Counted from the first letter of the stretch, positions 8,316 to 17,382 are shown. The stretch: DNA of 64,000 nt from Peribacillus simplex (GCF_030123325.1 NZ_CP126106.1:4740001-4804000); one strand, 5' to 3'. A program made the numbers and translations. Notes: a model not told the origin generated them from the letters alone.

Positions 8316-9773
8316 TCAGGTACCGCAAAAGGTCCGGTATGGCTTTGTTGATTCAGGCAATGCGGCGTATTCAGCTTGTTCCTCGCAGTGTGCATAAGGT
8401 TTTGCAAGAACATCCAAAAGCCGTTCCATCACGCTGTAGTCCCCTTGTTCCACTGCAGCTTCCAACGCCTCTTCCACCCGGTGGTTCCGTGGAATCACTG
8501 CAGGATTGCTGTCCTGCATCAACTGATTCGAAGATTCTTTCGATTCCTTCTGCCTGCCCAGCCTCGCCTGCCAAAGCTCTTGCCACTGAGCGAATTCCGG
8601 TGTACCGAAAAGGACCGTATCCTCCACTTTATCAAAGGTCAAAGCACGGAAGGTATTGGTATAGTCGGCACCATGCTTCTTCATCATGCTGAGGATGCCA
8701 TTAATAAGGGCTTCATCCTGAGTCTCTTCGTTGAATATCCCCAACTTCGCCCTCATTCCCGCTAACCAATTAGCATGATACAGATCATTAAAAACGGAAA
8801 TCTTATCTTGTGCCAGTGTTACGGCCTGATCTTGGTCATCATGCAGCAGCGGCAATAAGGATTCAGCGAATCGCGCAAGGTTCCATCCCCCAATAACCGG
8901 CTGGTTGCCATAGGCATAGCGGCCTTGTCTATCAATTGAACTGAATACCGTTGCAGGGTCATAGGCATCCATGAAGGCACAAGGGCCATAATCGATGGTT
9001 TCCCCGCTGATTGTCATGTTGTCAGTGTTCATCACCCCATGAATGAAGCCAACCAGCTGCCATTGGGCAATGAGCTCTGCCTGACGCTTGACCACTTCCT
9101 GCAGCAGCGAGAGATAACGGCTTTCATCGGCTTCAATGTCTGGAAAATGACGCTTAATGGCATAGTCGGCAAGTGTCCGGAGTTCCTCGAGCGTGCCCCA
9201 TTTTGCAGCGAATTGAAAGGTTCCGACACGAAGATGACTCGAAGCCACACGGGTCATGATGGCACCAGGCAGCCCGGTTTCACGGATTACCGTTTCACCT
9301 GTCGTCACGACAGCCAGACTTCTGGTGGTAGGAATGCCGAGTCCGTGCATCGCCTCGCTGATGATGTATTCGCGCAGCATCGGTCCAAGTGCAGCCCGGC
9401 CATCGCCCCCGCGGGAGTACGGCGTTCTTCCTGGACCCTTCAGCTGGATATCGACCCTCTCGCCTTCTGGCAAGACCTGCTCGCCAAGCAATATCGCCCG
9501 GCCGTCCCCCAACATGTTAAAATGACCGAATTGATGCCCAGCATATGCTTGTGCAAGGGGTGAAGCACCTTCAGGAACCTCGTTTCCGGCAAACACCGCC
9601 ACGCCATCTTCGCCTTGTAGCTTTTTCACGTCCAAACCAAGAGTTCCAGCCAAACTCTCATTGAGAATGACCAACTCCGGTGAACGTACAGGAGTCGGGT
9701 TCGTGCTCGTGAAAAACTTTTCCGGAAGACGCGCATAGCTATTGTCTAAATTCCATCCTGTTTCATTAGTCAT
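8316..9773 (-). CDS. selO: Protein adenylyltransferase SelO (YdiU/UPF0061 family)
   Basis: Pseudokinase-fold enzyme that transfers AMP from ATP to Ser/Thr/Tyr of target proteins. 485 residues, normal for bacterial SelO. Recognised from the N-terminal SYARLPEKFFTSTNPTPV, the AYAGHQFGHFNMLGDGRA block, the Lys-containing QLKGPGRTPYSRGGDGRAAL, HGLGIPTTRSLAVV and the active-site region GFIHGVMNTDNMTISGETID. The C-terminus NPAVIPRNHRVEEAL is also typical. The start ATG has AAAAGGAG upstream. It is monocistronic. The family protects against oxidative stress; a role here is inferred. Confidence 0.95.
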   Translation of the reverse strand: MTNETGWNLDNSYARLPEKFFTSTNPTPVRSPELVILNESLAGTLGLDVKKLQGEDGVAVFAGNEVPEGASPLAQAYAGHQFGHFNMLGDGRAILLGEQVLPEGERVDIQLKGPGRTPYSRGGDGRAALGPMLREYIISEAMHGLGIPTTRSLAVVTTGETVIRETGLPGAIMTRVASSHLRVGTFQFAAKWGTLEELRTLADYAIKRHFPDIEADESRYLSLLQEVVKRQAELIAQWQLVGFIHGVMNTDNMTISGETIDYGPCAFMDAYDPATVFSSIDRQGRYAYGNQPVIGGWNLARFAESLLPLLHDDQDQAVTLAQDKISVFNDLYHANWLAGMRAKLGIFNEETQDEALINGILSMMKKHGADYTNTFRALTFDKVEDTVLFGTPEFAQWQELWQARLGRQKESKESSNQLMQDSNPAVIPRNHRVEEALEAAVEQGDYSVMERLLDVLAKPYAHCEEQAEYAALPESTKPYRTFCGT

Positions 9774-10303
9774 GTTTTCTCCTTTTCTTATTTTGACTTT
9801 TGTATAAAGGTTCGTTCCCTCAAGATTCAGTTAAAACACGGTTTAAAACTCAGTTGCAGTCCATTTTTTAATGTCTACCTCTAACAATTAATTATACCGT
9901 TTCTGCATAAAAATGGCTCTTTTAAAGTAGCGTTAAATCCATGATAACTCCCAGGTCGATAAGACGATTGTGTAAAGCGCCAATATCCTCATCGGTCCCT
10001 TAGAATGAAGGAAAGCAGGCACCCTTAATGTTTTAATAAAAGGCAAGAAAATGTTTAAATATAATGTCACACATTATATATAAGGAGTATAAAAGGATAG
10101 GTAAGCAGAGATACATCTGAATTTAAAGGTGCATTAATGAACTGTTGATTGAAAATGGAGTTGTTCCGTTAAAGGGCCAGATTGTGGAGGATGGGAAGAA
10201 GGAAAGTTATGTATAATTAGTGATGTAAGTTTATGCTTTTTATGTAATAATTATTTTGTAAATGGAAAGTTACAATTCATACATAGTGAAGGTGGGGATC
10301 ATA
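9774..10303. other. Gene-poor stretch with two possible gene remnants
   Basis: No intact gene. On the minus strand, codons ending at TAA 9922-9924 read a protein-like tail ending LGVIMDLTLL. On the plus strand 10127-10216 reads a protein-like tail containing IENGVVPLKGQIVEDGKK and ending in TAA. Both look like the 3' ends of lost genes, but neither is long enough to assign. The promoter of the SRPBCC gene must lie near 10200-10300. Confidence 0.4.
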
Positions 10304-10744
10304 ATGGCAACGGGAACGCATACAGTAGTAGTTCCAGTAGATGTACAAGCAGTTTGGGATTATGTCAGTGATCTCGAAAAATGGGCAACGACAGTACCAG
10401 CCTATAAAGAACATGAAATCATAAATGACAAGCAATCTATTTGGACATTTGAAGGTAGTGTGAAAGGTATTAAAAAAACCATACAAGCGCAGGTAGATAT
10501 TACCGAATGGAATGAACCTTCAAATATTAAGTTTGAACTAAAAGGTTTATCAGATAATTTTACAGGAAGCGGTCACTTTACTGCAGAGGATGTTAATGGT
10601 GAAACACTAATGACTTGTACGGTGGAAGTCCATGCAGGAGGATTATCTGGTGCGGTGTTAACACCACTTATTAAATGGGCTGTTCCAAAAGTAGCATCTC
10701 GTTTAACAGAATCCATCGCACGTAAAATTGCAGTATTCTCATAA
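10304..10744 (+). CDS. SRPBCC-fold (CoxG/polyketide cyclase-like) protein
   Basis: Small cytoplasmic protein of 146 residues with the START-like ligand-binding fold. The start is ATG 10304 behind AAGGTGGGG; an upstream in-frame ATG lacks such a site. The opening GTHTVVVPVDVQAVWDYVSD is the family's 'prevent-host-penetration' style first strand and helix. WTFEGSVKGIKK and the C-terminal long helix IKWAVPKVASRLTESIARKI resemble CoxG/YesR-type members. The function is unknown; relatives bind quinones or other hydrophobic ligands or assist enzyme maturation. It stands alone and is followed by a terminator at 10753-10787. Confidence 0.8.
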   Translation: MATGTHTVVVPVDVQAVWDYVSDLEKWATTVPAYKEHEIINDKQSIWTFEGSVKGIKKTIQAQVDITEWNEPSNIKFELKGLSDNFTGSGHFTAEDVNGETLMTCTVEVHAGGLSGAVLTPLIKWAVPKVASRLTESIARKIAVFS

Positions 10745-10752
10745 TTAGCGGA

Positions 10753-10787
10753 AAGGGGGCTGTCCAAAAAGGATGGCCTCTTTTTTT
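10753..10787 (+). terminator. Terminator after SRPBCC gene
   Basis: GGGGCTGTCC pairs with GGATGGCCTC around an AAAA loop (one G-U pair) and is followed by seven T residues. Confidence 0.8.
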
Positions 10788-10794
10788 CAATATT

Positions 10795-10954
10795 ACTCCT
10801 GCCGAATAACTGGCTAGACGAGACCACAGACGCTTGCTTTAATGAATCTTGGCAGATAGTCGGCGGAAAGGGAGTGGATTTCTGAAATCAACTGGCACGT
10901 TTTTCGAAGAAAAAAACTGTAGGCAAACTCCCTTTCTTGAAAGTTGTCTACAGT
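10795..10954. repeat. Dispersed repeat R1, copy a
   Basis: Shares ACTCCTGCCGAATAACTGG...GAGACC, GCGGAAAGGGAGTGGATTTC and CTGAAATCAACTG with copies at 18087 and 20466. The right half, with an A-rich segment and an imperfect hairpin ACTGTAG...CTACAGT, is shared with the third copy. Its core also resembles the inside of the MITE-like elements at 36369 and 50067. Noncoding. Confidence 0.75.
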
Positions 10955-10958
10955 CTGA

Positions 10959-10988
10959 AGCCTGCCGTTGATTCGGCAGGCTTTTTTT
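10959..10988 (+). terminator. Strong hairpin with T tract
   Basis: AAGCCTGCCG and CGGCAGGCTT flank TTGATT, followed by a run of T. It has no obvious gene directly upstream on the plus strand and appears to belong to the end of repeat R1. Confidence 0.75.
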
Positions 10989-11097
10989 ATTTCATCTATC
11001 GTGTGGAGGATTCATGTTTTCAGAATGCCTCCCCACCTTTTCTGTCTTCTTCCTTCCCACTTCGTCTCTTGCATCCCTCTTCCATTCAAGGATATGC

Positions 11098-11241
11098 TTA
11101 ATTCAGTAAAGTCAGGCTGATAAAGGCAATGCCAAATATACAGTACAGAATGAGGGTAAAGGGCTGGGGAAAAATAATATATACTATCATACTAATGATC
11201 ATCAGCAGGATGCTGAAGGCATTTATCCTATCTCTCCACAT
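11098..11241 (-). CDS. Small hydrophobic protein, 47 aa (hypothetical)
   Basis: Reverse-strand ATG at 11241, three bases after AAAGGTGA, encodes 47 residues. Two hydrophobic stretches (FSILLMIISMIVYIIF and LILYCIFGIAFISLTLL) are separated by PQP, so it should be a two-helix membrane hairpin. It overlaps the end of a preceding small frame (stop TAG at 11228-11230), which suggests translational coupling. No family recognised. The short length makes it uncertain, but the hydrophobic pattern and ribosome site favour a real gene. Confidence 0.45.
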   Translation of the reverse strand: MWRDRINAFSILLMIISMIVYIIFPQPFTLILYCIFGIAFISLTLLN

Positions 11242-11391
11242 ACTCACCTTTGGTCAACTCCTTTTCCACAAGCGTAAGGTACATTTTCATCGCAAACTTC
11301 TTCCGGTGCTGCCTGGCCGGCTTTGAGGAAGCATTTCTCCCACAGTCAAAGCGTACATCAGCAAAAATAGAGTTTCTTCTTCATCCTTCAT
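11228..11391 (-). pseudogene. Possible frameshifted small gene upstream of the 47-aa protein
   Basis: From ATG 11391 the reverse strand reads MKDEEETLFLLMYALTVGEM, then runs to an early TGA. A neighbouring frame continues protein-like as KPARQHRKKFAMKMYLTLVE and on to TAG at 11228-11230. The two halves together would make one small acidic-then-basic protein joined by a single-base shift near 11330. Alternatively only the short MKMYLTLVEKELTKGEYVER frame (ATG 11290) is translated. It lies directly upstream of the 47-aa membrane gene. Confidence 0.35.
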
Positions 11392-11567
11392 TTCACTTTG
11401 TTATAATGGCTTTGTGCCTAATTTGCATTTTTTCATTTTTTCGTTAGTAAGTAAGCGACTGATAATTTATAATTATAAAATTGAACCCGCTAAACAGCCA
11501 TGTAGCCAAAATGATAAATCCATAAAAATAATTTAAATATTCAGACTTTTTAAGGGGTATGAAGTGA

Positions 11568-12260
11568 ATGATCTATAAAACTTTCAAGGTTGTATTAAGA
11601 GCCTTGCACAAAGGCCAAACCGAGGAATTCGCTTATGTTTTTGAAGGGAAAAGCTTGCTGATCGGCCGTGCAAGCCAGCACTCCAAGGCTGATTTCAAAC
11701 TTTACAATGACTTCGTTTCCAGGGAACATTGCCGGATTTATATGGAGGAAGGACAGCTCTTCATTGAGGATCTGGCAAGCAAACACGGTACCTCGGTGAA
11801 CCAGATGCGGCTCGTGCCGGGCAATCCCTGTCGCATTGAACCGGGGGATTCGATTACTTTGATCAATGGACTGATTGAATTCATGATTTCCATCGATAAC
11901 GATTTAACACGGGATTTCACTCCGGTGAACCCCGAGTTCCTGCAAACCGTCACTATCAATGAGCACCTTCAGACCGTGATCATCAATGAAGAAGCACCCA
12001 TAAAAATGCCGACAAAGGAATTCAATTGCTTTAAGCTGCTTTATGAAAATTTGGACAACCTTATTTCAAAGGAAGAGATTGTCCAGCAAGTATGGCCGGA
12101 GAGAGTCGGTGATCCCGAGCAAATTGTGACGGCAGAAGAAATCGCTTCACTGCTGTACCGGGTGCGGAAACGGATAAATGGGCACTTCGCAATAAAAGCC
12201 GTCATTCAAAAAGGATATTATATGGAATCCATCCATTCATTCAATCTATCGGACTTATAA
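11568..12260 (+). CDS. FHA-domain protein with C-terminal OmpR-type winged helix
   Basis: Predicted DNA-binding protein of 230 residues that recognises phosphothreonine peptides. The FHA fold spans about 25-110 with the GR of LLIGRASQHSKADFKL, the SREHC motif and HGTSVN, where the classical NGT-N is slightly altered. Residues 145-225 read as a winged helix of the OmpR/SARP type (FNCFKLLYENLDNLISKEEI, LLYRVRKRI, VIQKGYYMES). No receiver domain is present, so input is probably a Ser/Thr-kinase signal rather than aspartyl phosphate. It is monocistronic, ending at a strong bidirectional terminator. The kinase partner is not in the window. Confidence 0.82.
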   Translation: MIYKTFKVVLRALHKGQTEEFAYVFEGKSLLIGRASQHSKADFKLYNDFVSREHCRIYMEEGQLFIEDLASKHGTSVNQMRLVPGNPCRIEPGDSITLINGLIEFMISIDNDLTRDFTPVNPEFLQTVTINEHLQTVIINEEAPIKMPTKEFNCFKLLYENLDNLISKEEIVQQVWPERVGDPEQIVTAEEIASLLYRVRKRINGHFAIKAVIQKGYYMESIHSFNLSDL

Positions 12261-12276
12261 TGACTATCATTCGAAG

Positions 12277-12320
12277 ACATGAAAAAAAGCATTGCTGATA
12301 ACAATGCTTTTTTTTCATGT
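12277..12320. terminator. Bidirectional terminator
   Basis: ACATGAAAAAAAGCATTG pairs with CAATGCTTTTTTTTCATGT around CTGATAA. T-rich on both strands, it sits between the convergent FHA gene and the 600-aa membrane protein gene. Confidence 0.9.
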
Positions 12321-12362
12321 TTTATATCTAAGACGGCAAGCAGGTATCCACCTGGGCCATTA

Positions 12363-14165
12363 TCATTTCTTCGGTAAGTCCAGATTAGTGAATTCATCGA
12401 CTGGAACGATGTCTTCTTCCATATCCATCACCTTCAGCACAACCCGGTCCCCTACATTCGTCAACACGATGTCAGAAAGCGCATTGACACCTGGGTCCAC
12501 CGAGAACCTCTTGGAATTGCCTTCGACGATCAAATGGAATACGTATCCATTTGAGAGATTGGCATCATTGATCCTTATTACCTTCCCCTTTATTTCTTTC
12601 ATCTCAAATCCTTTTTGAGGCGTCACACCGCTCACTTTCCCTAAAGAGGCAATCAGTTTTTTATAATTGCGGAAAGCTTCGTCCTTCGTTTTCCCAAAGA
12701 CCACTTGGGGATTATCGCTATTGGCGTAAACGATCGCCACACCTTGGAACTTGCTGCCCTTTGTAACCGGAATCACATATGTGGGAGCACCGTAAATCGT
12801 ATAGAAAATTCCATTAGTGGCTTTCCAGCCTGGATATTTAGACAAAAACTCACTCGCATTTGCGTTGGATTTTGCCTCCTTTCCAGTCAGAACGGACGTG
12901 ACGCCTTTATAGTATGTCATTTCACCGGTTTTGGCATTGAAAACACCATAACCTACAAGGGTTTTGGAGTTGCCTTTTGATTTAGCCCGGGTAAAGTCCA
13001 CTACATAAATCAATTCGCCTTTTTCGTTAAACGTAACTTGCATATTATCCTCATTAGGAATCAGGACATCTTTCTTCGGCCCAATCAAGGACTGGTTTTT
13101 CCACCCGTGAACATATTTCCCCCAGTAGGTCCAATATTCCAGGGCTGTTTCCAATGTGAATGTCCGATCTACCCATTTAGGTTCTTTTCCTTTTGGATAG
13201 TATTTCGTGTCCCCCGTTTCCGGATTCACCAATACCACCCCGTCCACTACGGGACCGCTGCGGTATTTCAAATAATGTCCGACTGAAGCAACGAAGAAAG
13301 GCTTTCCATCTTCGTTCGGTTCCAAATATGAATCATGGATGATTTTATTCGGATATGCCTTGCGGATGGTTCTTTCCAAATCATGATCGAGATACTGTGA
13401 GGGAGCATACAGCATCTTCCCTTTGACAGTACTTGCCCCTTTATCCGTCGATACGGCGGAAATCAGATTATAACCTGGCGTGTATTCCGCTTTCCCGGCT
13501 TTCAAAAATCCGTCCATTTCAATGGGTGATGTATAAGCCAATTCATCATTGATATTGGTTAATCGGTATTCACCTTCAGTGAAATATGATGCATTTTCTA
13601 TTTTATTAATCGCTGCATCGCCTTTTGCGTCAGCCATTTTCACAGTAACAAGCGGCATGGTTTTTATATCTTGAACTTCTTCCAGCTCTTTTTTCTTATC
13701 GACCTTCGCCAATTCATGCAGATCAGCGGCAAAATTGATGGGGTAAAACAGCATGATGACCCATGCTAATATCAAAACGACACCTATCAAACTGTTGAAA
13801 TGTACGTTCCAAGGTGTTTTCGATTGCTTTGCTGTTTCATTTCCCCTCCGATTCCGTCGGGTGCTAGAAGATTCACTGGCACTGTACACATAAATTCTTG
13901 AATCGATGATGAGAATGAGCCCAAGTATAATGGCAAAACTCGAAAAGAATGCAGCGGGAGTGAGATCCAGCAGCATGATATCAATAACGAAAAAAAGTAT
14001 GGCAGCAGAAACTAAAAGTCTCAGCACCTGTTCAATGAAAAAAGGTATCTCCTTTTTGGTGATTGCGTTTGTCCATCTCTGCGGAATCAAGGAAAGTCCC
14101 AATATGGCAAATGGCATTTTCAATAAAATTCCTTTCAAGATGAAAACGAGTAATGAAATTATCAT
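12363..14165 (-). CDS. Large membrane-anchored protein, unknown function (600 aa)
   Basis: Not recognised with confidence. Residues 1-165 contain about four hydrophobic helices (around 1-25, 45-65, 68-88, 120-145) broken by a basic Ser/Arg loop (SSSTRRNRRGNETAK). Residues 165-600 form a long extracytoplasmic part without Cys. It has repeated beta-rich units such as VVLVNPETGDTKYYPKG and YGVFNAKTGEMTYYKGVTS that vaguely recall PepSY-type strands. The end, KVIRINDANLSNGYVFHLIV to DLPKK, is OB-like in pattern. The ATG lies about 15 bases after AAGGAGAG, so translation may be modest. Monocistronic, divergent from the 463-aa gene. Confidence 0.75.
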   Translation of the reverse strand: MIISLLVFILKGILLKMPFAILGLSLIPQRWTNAITKKEIPFFIEQVLRLLVSAAILFFVIDIMLLDLTPAAFFSSFAIILGLILIIDSRIYVYSASESSSTRRNRRGNETAKQSKTPWNVHFNSLIGVVLILAWVIMLFYPINFAADLHELAKVDKKKELEEVQDIKTMPLVTVKMADAKGDAAINKIENASYFTEGEYRLTNINDELAYTSPIEMDGFLKAGKAEYTPGYNLISAVSTDKGASTVKGKMLYAPSQYLDHDLERTIRKAYPNKIIHDSYLEPNEDGKPFFVASVGHYLKYRSGPVVDGVVLVNPETGDTKYYPKGKEPKWVDRTFTLETALEYWTYWGKYVHGWKNQSLIGPKKDVLIPNEDNMQVTFNEKGELIYVVDFTRAKSKGNSKTLVGYGVFNAKTGEMTYYKGVTSVLTGKEAKSNANASEFLSKYPGWKATNGIFYTIYGAPTYVIPVTKGSKFQGVAIVYANSDNPQVVFGKTKDEAFRNYKKLIASLGKVSGVTPQKGFEMKEIKGKVIRINDANLSNGYVFHLIVEGNSKRFSVDPGVNALSDIVLTNVGDRVVLKVMDMEEDIVPVDEFTNLDLPKK

Positions 14166-14370
14166 GGTTTTAAAAATCTCTCCTTGTCATGTATGTTCCC
14201 ATTTGCCCATTTTATCACTTTTGTACAACTAATTTACTATTTTTTAAATATATCGAAATAACGTAAAAGAACTACCAATATTATTTGCTCCAACGATGCT
14301 ACTTTTATCGATTTAATGTTTATATAGACTCTAGAATAGGTTGGATGCCAAAAGGGGGGGGCGAAGCCTT

Positions 14371-15762
14371 ATGATTTACGAAGAAACTTACCAATACCTA
14401 TTAAGGAATGTATCTTCCACTGAATTCGATACGTGTTTGTACGCCTTGCTCCACAGTGATTGGGATGGGGTCATCCAGAGCCCGCTTCATATGATGGCCC
14501 GAGGGGTCGGAACGACAGAAAAGTACTTAAGGCAGATCATCAATAAATTCACCGCACCACAAGGATCACTAAAAAGAGTGTTTGTGCCCGTCCATCAAGG
14601 TGATGATATTTTATATAAGTTTAACCTTGGTCCTGCAAGTAATCTTGGCTTTAACAGGAAGGCGGACCGTTATTGCAAGAAATACCGTTTCTTTTATTGC
14701 GATGCTTTCAAAACCTTAACGATTCATGGAAAACGGCTGCTGCTCATGGGCGCTTTCCGAATGTCTGTTTTGAAGTCTGAAGAAGTTCTATTCGATTATA
14801 ATGAAATCGTTCCTGATTCCAACTCGCCATTCACGAGGAAGCGCTTATTGGATGCAGTCGATGCCATCCATGCCGCTTTAGGCCATGTAGTGACGATTTC
14901 TTTTGCTAGCAGGGCTTTTTCAAAGAAAGAAATCCTGGTATTCACCTTTACAGAAGGCGTCTTGGAGCAGTATAAGGAAAATAGGTCGGAACGGACATGG
15001 TTGCGGAGAACGATTTTTGACTCTGGCTACCTTGGGCATATCAATGATTCTGTATGCAGGGAATTGGAACGGGTAGGCAAATATATTTTCCGTTCATTTC
15101 TGCAGGAAACGACAAACATCTCCAATGATATCCAAATGGAACTGCAGAAGTTAGCCCGTTTCGTCTATTCTCATTCTCTTAAGAAATTTGGCCAGGCGAT
15201 TCCTGCCAATGAGCAGTTACTTCTTGCCCCCAAACAAGCCTCTGCCTATTTAAGCAAGATCATGTACAATGAAGCATTGGAACAGATGGTCAAGTATGCC
15301 CACCAGGCGGAATCCATCAAAAGCCTGCTTGAACGCGTTCATTTTCATAGAAACATCTCGGAGAAAGCTCTCTGCCGGGAAGTGAATGATTTGGAAATGG
15401 CAGAACATATCAAGCCCATTCTCCAAAAGTACCATCAAGCAGACTTCATCCGTCATGTGCTGAACGACTGGTGCGAAACATGGCTCATTTCCCGTGTAAA
15501 GTCAGTGACAGAAGAATTCCGGGCAGATGGAAAAAGGAAAAGTACCGATGCTGATAAGCAGGCCGCGGCCGAATATATAATGCGCATTAGAAACGATACA
15601 TATGACCAGTTGGACAAGCTGTTGACCTTGATTCTTAAATTCGGCAATCATGCTGTGGCCCCGGCTGTCCGGAACTTCCCTCTCACTAAGAAAAAGGAAA
15701 CCCTCCAATCCTATTTCGCGATCCAAAAGGAGCGTCTCGGCGTTCTCCCCATTTCCTCTTAA
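14371..15762 (+). CDS. Hypothetical protein with possible N-terminal helix-turn-helix (463 aa)
   Basis: No family recognised. ATG 14371 follows AAAGGGGGGGG; an in-frame TTG at 14341 is less likely. Residues 20-60 (YALLHSDWDGVIQ, ARGVGTTEKYLRQIINKF) look like a winged-helix unit of the kind seen in plasmid or phage replication initiators. The middle is mixed alpha-beta. The C-terminal half is helical and Lys/Glu-rich, ending KKKETLQSYFAIQKERLG. It has no signal or membrane segment, so it is cytoplasmic. It is followed by a strong terminator. A DNA-binding role is only an inference. Confidence 0.75.
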   Translation: MIYEETYQYLLRNVSSTEFDTCLYALLHSDWDGVIQSPLHMMARGVGTTEKYLRQIINKFTAPQGSLKRVFVPVHQGDDILYKFNLGPASNLGFNRKADRYCKKYRFFYCDAFKTLTIHGKRLLLMGAFRMSVLKSEEVLFDYNEIVPDSNSPFTRKRLLDAVDAIHAALGHVVTISFASRAFSKKEILVFTFTEGVLEQYKENRSERTWLRRTIFDSGYLGHINDSVCRELERVGKYIFRSFLQETTNISNDIQMELQKLARFVYSHSLKKFGQAIPANEQLLLAPKQASAYLSKIMYNEALEQMVKYAHQAESIKSLLERVHFHRNISEKALCREVNDLEMAEHIKPILQKYHQADFIRHVLNDWCETWLISRVKSVTEEFRADGKRKSTDADKQAAAEYIMRIRNDTYDQLDKLLTLILKFGNHAVAPAVRNFPLTKKKETLQSYFAIQKERLGVLPISS

Positions 15763-16159
15763 AAAATCATCCGGTTTAAACCTTTTAATAGGTCATTTGT
15801 TTTCCAAGAGAACGGATCCGTTCTCTTTTTTTGCTTGTAACGATGGACGGCTGTGAATTGCAGAATGACGATTGTGATTTGGTGATTGGCCATTGTGGAT
15901 TTCTCCCCTGAATTCGTGTATTGCATATGGATTTTGTGGATAAGGGAACTTGGGCAGCAGTTTTTTTTGACGGCAAGCCATGACCCCTGCATGGGCAAGG
16001 GCATTTATGCGGAGTTATTCTAAGGGTCTAAGAATGGGTCTATATAAAGGAACTGAAAAAGGTTTTGAACATTAGTATGAATAAGGTGTTGAATCCAGGC
16101 AGGCCGCTATACGGTAAAAGAAATGGGCCCCATTTAAAATGGAAAGCCCTCATGACTTG
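15763..16159. other. Intergenic region with terminator, no supported gene
   Basis: Apart from the terminator at 15806-15832 I see no gene. Reverse-strand frames of 60-80 codons here lack ribosome sites and have atypical composition. Confidence 0.6.
15806..15832 (+). terminator. Terminator after 463-aa gene
   Basis: AAGAGAACGGATCCGTTCTCTT is a palindrome followed by a TTTTTTT tract (stem quoted in part: AGAGAACGGATCCGTTCTCT). Confidence 0.88.
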
Positions 16160-17128
16160 TTATGGCATTAATAATATTTTCCCAGAACTTTTCCGGCTTT
16201 CAAGAAGTCTATGGGCATCCGCCCCATTTTCCAAAGAGAAAAGAGTCGGTTCTTTGATGAGGATTTCCCCAGACAGAATCCATTGAAACAGCTCTGCTGT
16301 TCTTCTTGCCCGTTCTTCATGGGTGGTCAGGACATTCCAAAGGTCTCCACCTATTAATGCTTTCGATGTATCCATTAGCATTCTTGGATCGATTTTCTCC
16401 GGATCACCGCCTGCCATCCCAAAAAATACAACCGTTCCTCCAGTCTTGGTCGCCTCGAAACTATCCATCAAGGTTTGGCCCACTGATTCATAAACGACAT
16501 CAACGCCTTCACCGCCGGTTACATCCTTGATGGAATCCACCCAGTCCGAACCGTAAAGGAAAACATGATCCGCACCCATTTGTTTGGCAACCGCCGCTTT
16601 ATCATTTGATGAGGTCAAGCCAATGACCCGACCGCCCTTCATCTTGATCATCTGTGTCAGTAATTGACCGACTCCACCGGCAGCTGCATGGACCAGAATG
16701 GTTTCTCCTTCTTTAACTTGATGACTGTCATGAGTTAAATATTGGGCAGTCAATCCTTGAAGTAAAACGGATGCGGCCGTTTCAAAGGAAATGCCCTCTG
16801 GCAGCGGTAACAGCTTATCAGCTGGAACTGAAACCAGCTCCGCATTGGCATGGGGAACATCAGCGAACCCGACACGATCACCGGCTTTCACATGATGGAC
16901 ATCTTCCCCGACATATTCGATGACCCCTGCCCCCTCATAACCTAGAATGAATGGGGGATCACCCACCAAATGATAATTCCCTTTCCTTCTATATACATCA
17001 GCAAAATTCAATCCGATTGCTTTCATTCGAACGATCACGGCTGATTTTGAATGTTCAGGTTCTGCAATTTCCCTTACAGACAGAACTTCCGGCCCGCCGA
17101 AATCATCAAAGACAAGTGCTTTCATCAT
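16160..17128 (-). CDS. Zinc-independent quinone oxidoreductase (MDR/QOR family)
   Basis: NADPH-dependent medium-chain dehydrogenase/reductase of about 322 residues. The start at ATG 17128 (or the adjacent ATG 17125) follows AAGGGAG. The longer upstream frame would translate a terminator hairpin and is rejected. MKALVFDDFGGPEVLSV is the standard QOR opening, and the catalytic-domain motif is GYEGAGVIEYVGE. The nucleotide-binding loop is HAAAGGVGQLL, and LLESRKSSGKILL closes the protein. The Cys/His zinc ligands of alcohol dehydrogenases are missing, which fits quinone or enone reduction. It is monocistronic. Confidence 0.9.
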   Translation of the reverse strand: MMKALVFDDFGGPEVLSVREIAEPEHSKSAVIVRMKAIGLNFADVYRRKGNYHLVGDPPFILGYEGAGVIEYVGEDVHHVKAGDRVGFADVPHANAELVSVPADKLLPLPEGISFETAASVLLQGLTAQYLTHDSHQVKEGETILVHAAAGGVGQLLTQMIKMKGGRVIGLTSSNDKAAVAKQMGADHVFLYGSDWVDSIKDVTGGEGVDVVYESVGQTLMDSFEATKTGGTVVFFGMAGGDPEKIDPRMLMDTSKALIGGDLWNVLTTHEERARRTAELFQWILSGEILIKEPTLFSLENGADAHRLLESRKSSGKILLMP

Positions 17129-17190
17129 CCTAACTCCCTTCAATGCTTCTTCATTCTTTAAGATATAGGATGAACCCTTTGGTGGCAAGA

Positions 17191-17223
17191 AACAACCGCC
17201 CTGCCTTTTAAGGCAAGAGCGGT
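17191..17223 (-). terminator. Terminator of the small 48-aa gene
   Basis: On the reverse strand GACCGC...GCCTTAAAAGGC...GCGGTTGTTT forms a two-part stem with a T-rich tail, just 3' of the 48-aa gene and 5' of the quinone oxidoreductase. Confidence 0.65.
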
Positions 17224-17235
17224 CACTAAGTTTAC

Positions 17236-17382
17236 TCAATCTGTATTGGACCCAGGGCCGTTCTTTCGTTTATTAGCGGAATATTCCTTACCGTGTGCTT
17301 CATGTTCTGCAATGATGTCCGCTTTCGGAATATGGTTATTCTTTTTCGGTGAAGCAATACGGTTACGATGTTTTTTTCCCAT
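17236..17382 (-). CDS. Small basic protein, 48 aa
   Basis: Reverse-strand ATG at 17382 behind AAGGGGAGATAGATC. The product is MGKKHRNRIASPKKNNHIPK followed by ADIIAEHEAHGKEYSANKRK and a short GPGSNTD tail. It is highly charged, soluble and Cys-free, with its own terminator. The composition resembles short sporulation-associated proteins of Bacillus, but I cannot name the family. It is shorter than usual gene-calling limits yet has a clear ribosome site and terminator. Confidence 0.8.
   Translation of the reverse strand: MGKKHRNRIASPKKNNHIPKADIIAEHEAHGKEYSANKRKNGPGSNTD

Noticed and set aside
15759..16004. 81-codon reverse frame after the 463-aa gene
   Set aside because: Runs through the terminator hairpin at 15806-15832 and lacks a ribosome site.
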